From: Thalassospiraceae bacterium
GTDB lineage: Bacteria > Pseudomonadota > Alphaproteobacteria > Rhodospirillales > Magnetovibrionaceae
Direction: 5' to 3'
Length of the DNA stretch: 8,224 nt
NCBI GenBank assembly: GCA_030637205.1
Contig: DAOVVL010000069.1
Span: 1 to 8,224 of the forward strand
Part shown: positions 4,788-8,224 of the stretch, one piece after another
How positions within the stretch are numbered: position 1 is the stretch's first letter
Layout of the letters: each line of letters opens with the position of its first letter
Notes under the pieces: generated by a model
The model's database searches: none
The model's input: only the letters and a program-made list of their open reading frames with translations
Told to the model about the DNA's origin: nothing
Translations under genes and position numbers: made by a program

Positions 4788-5564
4788 ATTGCACCTTCTG
4801 TTGAAAGTTTGCCGCAAATCCTTTTCTTTTGCGATTTTGGGCTGCCCTATACGGGGCAGATGCGTTCGCGCGTATTGGACGCGCTGCCGCTTAAGCTTCG
4901 TGGCCAGGCGCAGATCATCGATTTAATGCTCGACGTTCCAGCCCATGATGTCAGGTATGCATCTGTATTATTGGCAGCCCTTGCCGACGGCATTTCCCTG
5001 CGGTCGGTTTTTGTTTGCGTGGTCGATCCGGGCGTGGGGTCCGATCGCCCGGCGGGGGCGGTGTTTGCCGGCGGGCGCTGGTTTGTCGGCCCCTTGGGCG
5101 GCTTGTTTGAACACATTCTAAGACGCTGGCCGGATGACGCTGAGGTTTACTCATTTGAACATGATCGGGGCGATCTATCGGCCAGTTTTCACGGCCGTGA
5201 CCTGTTTGCCCCGTTGGCGGCACGTATCGCCATCCAAGGCAAAAATGTCGAGGGGCTCAAATCATTACCGATTGATGCCCATCGCTGCCCTGATTGGTCC
5301 GATGATGTGGCGCAAGTGATCTATGTGGATGGGTTTGGCAACGCGATCACGGGTGTGCGCGCCACCCAAAAATGGGCCGAAAGCAATCCCATCGTTTGTT
5401 TGGGTGACACCGAAATCAAGTCCGCCAGAACCTTTTCGGATGTACCCGAAGGCACTGTAATGGCTTATGAAAACGCTTTCGGACTGATCGAAATTGCGGT
5501 CAACCGGGGCAGTGCTGCCAAGCAACTGGGGCTTGTGGTGGGCAGCCACATCCGCATCAAATAG
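4776..5564 (+). CDS. SAM hydroxide adenosyltransferase (DUF62) family protein
   Basis: The 262-residue protein matches the DUF62 family, whose studied members use water to split S-adenosylmethionine into adenosine and methionine and which is related to the SAM fluorinase and chlorinase. CDFG at 19-22 corresponds to the usual TDFG, with Asp20 expected at the nucleoside. FVCVVDPGVGSDR (79-91) supplies Asp84 and Arg91, and FHGRDLFAPLAA (138-149) supplies His139; together these match the Asp-Arg-His water-activating triad as I recall it for this family. The C-terminal domain has YVDGFGNAIT (183-192) and ENAFGLIEIAVNRGSAAKQLGL near the end. Two motifs differ from the norm: Cys for Thr at 19, and GPLGGLF at 105-111 where PDNGLL is usual. 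The gene begins 58 bases after rpoH and may share its transcript. The ATG lies in a hairpin; TTG 4809 is a possible alternative start. The physiological role of the family is unclear. Confidence 0.88.
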   Translation: MASPIAPSVESLPQILFFCDFGLPYTGQMRSRVLDALPLKLRGQAQIIDLMLDVPAHDVRYASVLLAALADGISLRSVFVCVVDPGVGSDRPAGAVFAGGRWFVGPLGGLFEHILRRWPDDAEVYSFEHDRGDLSASFHGRDLFAPLAARIAIQGKNVEGLKSLPIDAHRCPDWSDDVAQVIYVDGFGNAITGVRATQKWAESNPIVCLGDTEIKSARTFSDVPEGTVMAYENAFGLIEIAVNRGSAAKQLGLVVGSHIRIK

Positions 5565-5565
5565 G

Positions 5566-5581
5566 TGTGATGTTCATCACA
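5566..5581. promoter_or_regulatory. CRP-type binding site
   Basis: TGTGATGTTCATCACA is a perfect match to the TGTGA-N6-TCACA core recognised by CRP-type regulators, and GTGATG-TT-CATCAC is perfectly palindromic. It starts two bases after the DUF62 stop codon, so its likely target is the metal hydrolase gene 160 bases further on. If the promoter TTGCGT (5599-5604) / TATATG (5623-5628) is used, the site centre falls near -61.5, a standard activator position. The binding protein in this organism is inferred. Confidence 0.55.
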
Positions 5582-5598
5582 GGAAAGTTGAATACAAT

Positions 5599-5713
5599 TT
5601 GCGTAATATTCTAACGAGTTTCTATATGTATCAGGAACGCCAGCGCGGGGCCCAAGCCAGCCCGTATACGGGTTAAAGTCAAGACTTGTCCATATCTTAC
5701 AATCCGTTATGGT
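5599..5713 (+). promoter_or_regulatory. candidate promoters of the MBL-fold hydrolase gene
   Basis: Two weak candidates are visible. The distal one is TTGCGT (5599-5604), 18 bases, TATATG (5623-5628), well placed relative to the CRP-type site. The proximal one is TTGTCC (5686-5691), 16 bases, TATGGT (5708-5713), which would give a leader of about 20 bases. Each matches consensus at only about four positions per box. Between them lies the perfect palindrome CCCGTATACGGG (5661-5672). Confidence 0.3.
5661..5672. repeat. 12-base perfect palindrome
   Basis: CCCGTATACGGG is a perfect palindrome with no spacer, upstream of the proximal candidate promoter of the hydrolase gene. It could be a small operator. 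Without a loop it cannot form a normal intramolecular hairpin over its full length, and no T-tract follows to make it a terminator of the DUF62 gene. Confidence 0.3.
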
Positions 5714-5741
5714 TTTTATACGAATTAAAAACGAGGGTTAA

Positions 5742-6563
5742 ATGAGCCTGAAAGTCAAGTTCTGGGGAGTGCGAGGCAGCATTGCGTGCCCGTCGATCAA
5801 TCATATCGGATACGGTGGCAATACCAGCTGCATCGAAGTGAATGCCAACGGGCATCGCTTTATCCTGGACGCCGGAACCGGTATCCGTGGCTTGGGCCGT
5901 GAGTTCAGCAAGGACGGCATCAGCGATGTTCATATCCTGTTGACCCATACCCACTGGGATCACATCAACGGCTTTCCGTTTTTTGAACCCGCGTACGATC
6001 CAAATGCAACCGTCCACATCCATGCCGGTCACCTGAGACGTTCCGGAGGCATTCAGGGAGTGCTGGCTGCCCAGATGGACAACCCGATGTTCCCGGTTCC
6101 GCTGTCGGCCATGATGGCGAAGATGCGCTTTGAAGATTTCCAGGTCGGCAGGGCGTTTGATCTGTTTGATGATGTAAAAATCGTGACCGCGCCGCTGAAC
6201 CATCCCAACGGTTCAACCGGATACCGTATCGAATTCGACGGCTTGAGCGCATGTTATGTTACCGATACCGAACATGTGCCGGGCACGATGGATCAAAACA
6301 TACTGGACCTGATAAAAGACGCCGACCTGGTGATCTATGACAGCACCTACACCGAAGAAGAATTCCCGGCGAAAGTCGGCTGGGGCCATTCGACATGGAA
6401 CGAAGGCGTCAAGCTGTGCCGGGAAGCCGGCGTGAAGCAGCTGGCGATTTTCCACCACGATCCCGACCACGATGATAAATTCATGAAAAACCTGGAAGCC
6501 GAAGCCAAGGCAGAATGGGATGACGTTATCGTTGCCCGCGAGGGAATGGAAATCGAGCTTTGA
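5742..6563 (+). CDS. metallo-beta-lactamase-fold hydrolase, PhnP/phosphodiesterase-like
   Basis: The 273-residue soluble protein belongs to the MBL-fold hydrolases of the COG1235 (PhnP-like) kind, which act mainly on phosphodiesters. It opens with the family signature KFWGVRGSIACP (6-17) and GGNTSCIEV (25-33). Metal ligands are visible: HTHWDH at 69-74 (His69, His71, Asp73, His74), His154 in LNHPNGSTGY, Asp175 in YVTDTEH, and a late His-rich segment, GHST at 215-218 and HHDPDHDD at 238-245. All expected residues for a two-metal site appear present, so it is probably active. ATG 5742 follows GAGGG (5733-5737) with a short four-base gap. The gene stands alone on its strand, 177 bases after the DUF62 gene, with a CRP-type site upstream, and converges on motB with only five bases between stop codons. 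The substrate cannot be read from the sequence; a cyclic nucleotide or another phosphodiester is possible. Confidence 0.85.
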   Translation: MSLKVKFWGVRGSIACPSINHIGYGGNTSCIEVNANGHRFILDAGTGIRGLGREFSKDGISDVHILLTHTHWDHINGFPFFEPAYDPNATVHIHAGHLRRSGGIQGVLAAQMDNPMFPVPLSAMMAKMRFEDFQVGRAFDLFDDVKIVTAPLNHPNGSTGYRIEFDGLSACYVTDTEHVPGTMDQNILDLIKDADLVIYDSTYTEEEFPAKVGWGHSTWNEGVKLCREAGVKQLAIFHHDPDHDDKFMKNLEAEAKAEWDDVIVAREGMEIEL

Positions 6564-6568
6564 TCTGA

Positions 6569-7384
6569 TTACTGATTAGAATCAGTTTCGCTCTCATTTT
6601 TTTCTGACTCATCATCCTGTTCTTGCGCTTCATCGCGTGCGCGCTGTTCTTCGGCGAGGCGTTTGCGTTCTTCTTCGGCCAGACGTTCTTCAAGCAAGAT
6701 ATCTGAAAATTCTTCTCTTTCCTTGCGGTTCATTACCTGCAGGTCGACGACCACACGGCGGTTGCGCGCCATATTTTCCGGGATGGGGTCTCCCTTTACG
6801 GTGCGGTTGGGGAATTTGGGCCGGGTGGCGGCGTGGCCAACCACGGTCTGGCGGTAATTGTGCAAGCCTATGGATATAAAATAATTGGTCACCGATGCCG
6901 CACGACCGGCGGAAAGTTCCCAGTTGGACGGGAATTGGACGGTATTAATGGGGTCATCATCGGTGTGGCCGTTGACCACGATGAAAAAGTATTTGAATTT
7001 TTCCTTGGCAAACGTAACCGACAAGCTGTCGAGGATGGGGGCGGCTTCGGGGCGCAACTTGGCGGTGCCGGGAATAAAGAACGCACCTGAAGACATTTCA
7101 ATGGATAAGCCTTTGTCAGACTTTTGAACATCGACCACCTGTTCGGCCTGCATTTCAAAAACGGCGCTTTCAAGTTCCTGCGCCAGTACCGTGGTGGTCG
7201 AGATGGTTTTCCCTTTTCCTATTTCATCCTTGATGCCGGCCATGACTTCTTCGTATAGCGGAATGTCAATCTTTGAAAAGGAAACCAGCATCACAAAAAA
7301 CGCCATCAGCAGCGTGATGGCGTCGGCATACGTCATCAGCCATTCTTCTTCTTCTACTTCTTCGACGATTGCTGGTGGCGGCAC
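6569..7384 (-). CDS. motB: flagellar motor stator protein MotB (PomB-like)
   Basis: The 271-residue protein is the peptidoglycan-anchored stator subunit that carries the ion-binding Asp of the flagellar motor. A short acidic cytoplasmic tail (1-15) leads into WLMTYADAITLLMAFFVMLV; Asp21 in TYAD is the expected ion carrier, and the single membrane helix is about 18-36. A plug and linker region follows, and the OmpA-type peptidoglycan-binding domain spans about 95-216, with NGHTDDDPI (138-146), NWELSAGRA (154-162) and NMARNRRVVV (204-213). The last 50 residues are a charged, Glu/Arg/Lys-rich, probably helical tail (EERLAEEERKRLAEEQRAR, then an acidic end) beyond the usual domain. The start is GTG 7382-7384, with GGAG seven bases upstream. 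It lies 29 bases after motA in the same operon and ends five bases from the convergent hydrolase gene. Whether the motor uses H+ or Na+ cannot be decided here. Confidence 0.94.
   Translation of the reverse strand: MPPPAIVEEVEEEEWLMTYADAITLLMAFFVMLVSFSKIDIPLYEEVMAGIKDEIGKGKTISTTTVLAQELESAVFEMQAEQVVDVQKSDKGLSIEMSSGAFFIPGTAKLRPEAAPILDSLSVTFAKEKFKYFFIVVNGHTDDDPINTVQFPSNWELSAGRAASVTNYFISIGLHNYRQTVVGHAATRPKFPNRTVKGDPIPENMARNRRVVVDLQVMNRKEREEFSDILLEERLAEEERKRLAEEQRARDEAQEQDDESEKNESETDSNQ
6571..6586. terminator. possible weak terminator between the convergent hydrolase and motB genes
   Basis: ACTGATT-AG-AATCAGT is a perfect inverted repeat just after the hydrolase stop codon and overlapping the end of motB. 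As RNA it would form a six-pair, AT-rich stem with a four-base loop. On the plus strand a run of seven T (6597-6603) begins about ten bases later, which is far for a standard terminator; on the minus strand there is no T-tract. Confidence 0.25.
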
Positions 7385-7413
7385 GGGATTGCTCCAGTAT
7401 AGCTTGGTTCAGA

Positions 7414-8220
7414 TTATTTTTTGCGCGCGTCATCAATGTTAAAGTGGATCGACGGGTCAAGGAAGCTGTTCATTTTGTCCTGAATGAAACGCGGGCTTTT
7501 TCGATCCGCCAGCATCACCAGACCTTCGGCGATCAGGTAGTTTCTGAAACGCACGATCTGTTCGCGCTGCATGATTTTGTTGGACGCCGGCAGGTAGATC
7601 AAACGGGCAAAGATCACACCATACAGCGTGGTCAACAACGCAACCGCCAGGCCGGGGCCAAGTGCGGACGGGTCTTCACCCATTTTATCCAACATGATCA
7701 CCAGCCCGATCAGGGTGCCGATCATGCCAAAGGCCGGTGATGTTGATGCCATTGCTTTGAGGATATTGACCTGAACGGTGTTGCGGCCAAACGAGCTTTC
7801 GATCTGGTTGTCGAGAATTTCGCGAACTTCGGCCCCGGTGTAGCCGGTAATCACCATGTCGACGCCAAATTTTAGAAAGCGATCGCCCTTAACCGCCTTG
7901 GCGGCTTCGGCTTCCAGTGCAGGGGTGCCATTTTTTTGCACCACATAGGCCCAGCGGATCACGCGCCCGACTTCTGCTTTCAGGATGTTGCGGCCAACTT
8001 TGGGGGTGAACAAAACCCGCCAGATCAGTTTGAGCGAAAGCACCACGTAGCGCGGTTCGTATGAAATGAAGGTCGCGGCCAGCGTTCCGCCGACCACCAT
8101 CACGAATGAGGGAAAATGGAAGAAGACCACGTAGTTGTCGGTACTCATTGCAATCGACCCGAAGAACAGGGCAAACGCAATAATTAAGCCGAACAACGTG
8201 GCAAAGGACATACCCCCCAT
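7414..8220 (-). CDS. motA: flagellar motor stator protein MotA (PomA-like)
   Basis: This 268-residue inner-membrane protein is the four-helix stator subunit that forms the ion channel with MotB and pushes on the rotor. Membrane helices are at about 5-25, 36-54, 158-177 and 190-210. PSFVMVVGGTLAAT (37-50) is the typical second helix; STSPAFGMIGTLIGLVIML (159-177) carries the conserved helix-3 Pro (Pro162); GPGLAVALLTTLYGVIFARLIYLP (188-211) is helix 4 with Pro211. The cytoplasmic loop contains the charged stretch DRFLKFGVDMVITG (113-126) and the following ILDNQIESS, where the rotor-contacting charges lie in this family. Its length is nearer PomA than E. coli MotA. The ATG at 8220 lies four bases from the window edge; a second ATG at 8211 is a possible start, and the frame remains open to the edge, so a slightly longer N-terminus is not excluded. 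The promoter is outside the window. Confidence 0.94.
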   Translation of the reverse strand: MGGMSFATLFGLIIAFALFFGSIAMSTDNYVVFFHFPSFVMVVGGTLAATFISYEPRYVVLSLKLIWRVLFTPKVGRNILKAEVGRVIRWAYVVQKNGTPALEAEAAKAVKGDRFLKFGVDMVITGYTGAEVREILDNQIESSFGRNTVQVNILKAMASTSPAFGMIGTLIGLVIMLDKMGEDPSALGPGLAVALLTTLYGVIFARLIYLPASNKIMQREQIVRFRNYLIAEGLVMLADRKSPRFIQDKMNSFLDPSIHFNIDDARKK

Positions 8221-8224
8221 GACA

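Noticed and set aside
5697..6203. 168-codon open frame on the minus strand opposite the MBL-fold gene
   Set aside because: It overlaps a strongly supported gene and has no family resemblance or ribosome site that I could identify.

Overview
The window looks like ordinary chromosomal sequence from an alphaproteobacterium, probably a flagellated, free-living (perhaps marine) member of the Rhodospirillales or a neighbouring group. The evidence is an alphaproteobacterial-type RpoH, a PomA/PomB-like flagellar stator pair, a non-mevalonate isoprenoid gene (ispH), and moderate GC with evenly spaced genes. The lineage is inferred from protein style only; no rRNA or other marker is present. I see no tRNA, rRNA, insertion sequence, prophage gene or CRISPR array.

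Layout. At the left edge the first 50 codons of ispH run leftward out of the window. Before it a clear Rho-independent terminator (197-228, minus strand) ends a leftward block of three genes: a TtrS-type sensor kinase (3514 to 1586), an overlapping FixJ/TtrR-type response regulator (1596 to 943), and, after a 177-base gap full of inverted repeats, a small exported DsrE-family protein (765 to 301). A 291-base divergent region separates the kinase from rpoH (3806-4717, plus strand) and carries candidate promoters for both plus a structured rpoH leader. Next, on the plus strand, come a SAM hydroxide adenosyltransferase (DUF62) homologue (4776-5564) and a metallo-beta-lactamase-fold hydrolase (5742-6563). 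A perfect CRP-type palindrome lies between these two. Converging from the right edge are motA (8220 to 7414) and motB (7384 to 6569), a flagellar stator operon.

How the genes work together. The kinase, regulator and DsrE-like protein are the best candidate for a functional module. The kinase has a PhnD-like periplasmic sensor of the kind found in tetrathionate and thiosulfate sensors, its partner is a LuxR-tailed regulator, and the only nearby candidate target is an exported sulfur-carrier-like protein whose upstream region holds operator-like palindromes. No tetrathionate or thiosulfate enzyme is visible in the window, so the sulfur assignment is inference. rpoH and the DUF62 gene may be co-transcribed (58-base gap). 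MotA and MotB form one stator complex. ispH stands alone.

The most interesting signals are mostly non-coding: the palindrome cluster upstream of the DsrE-like gene, the palindrome and long bulged hairpin upstream of rpoH, the hairpin that encloses the DUF62 start codon, and the CRP-type site upstream of the hydrolase.
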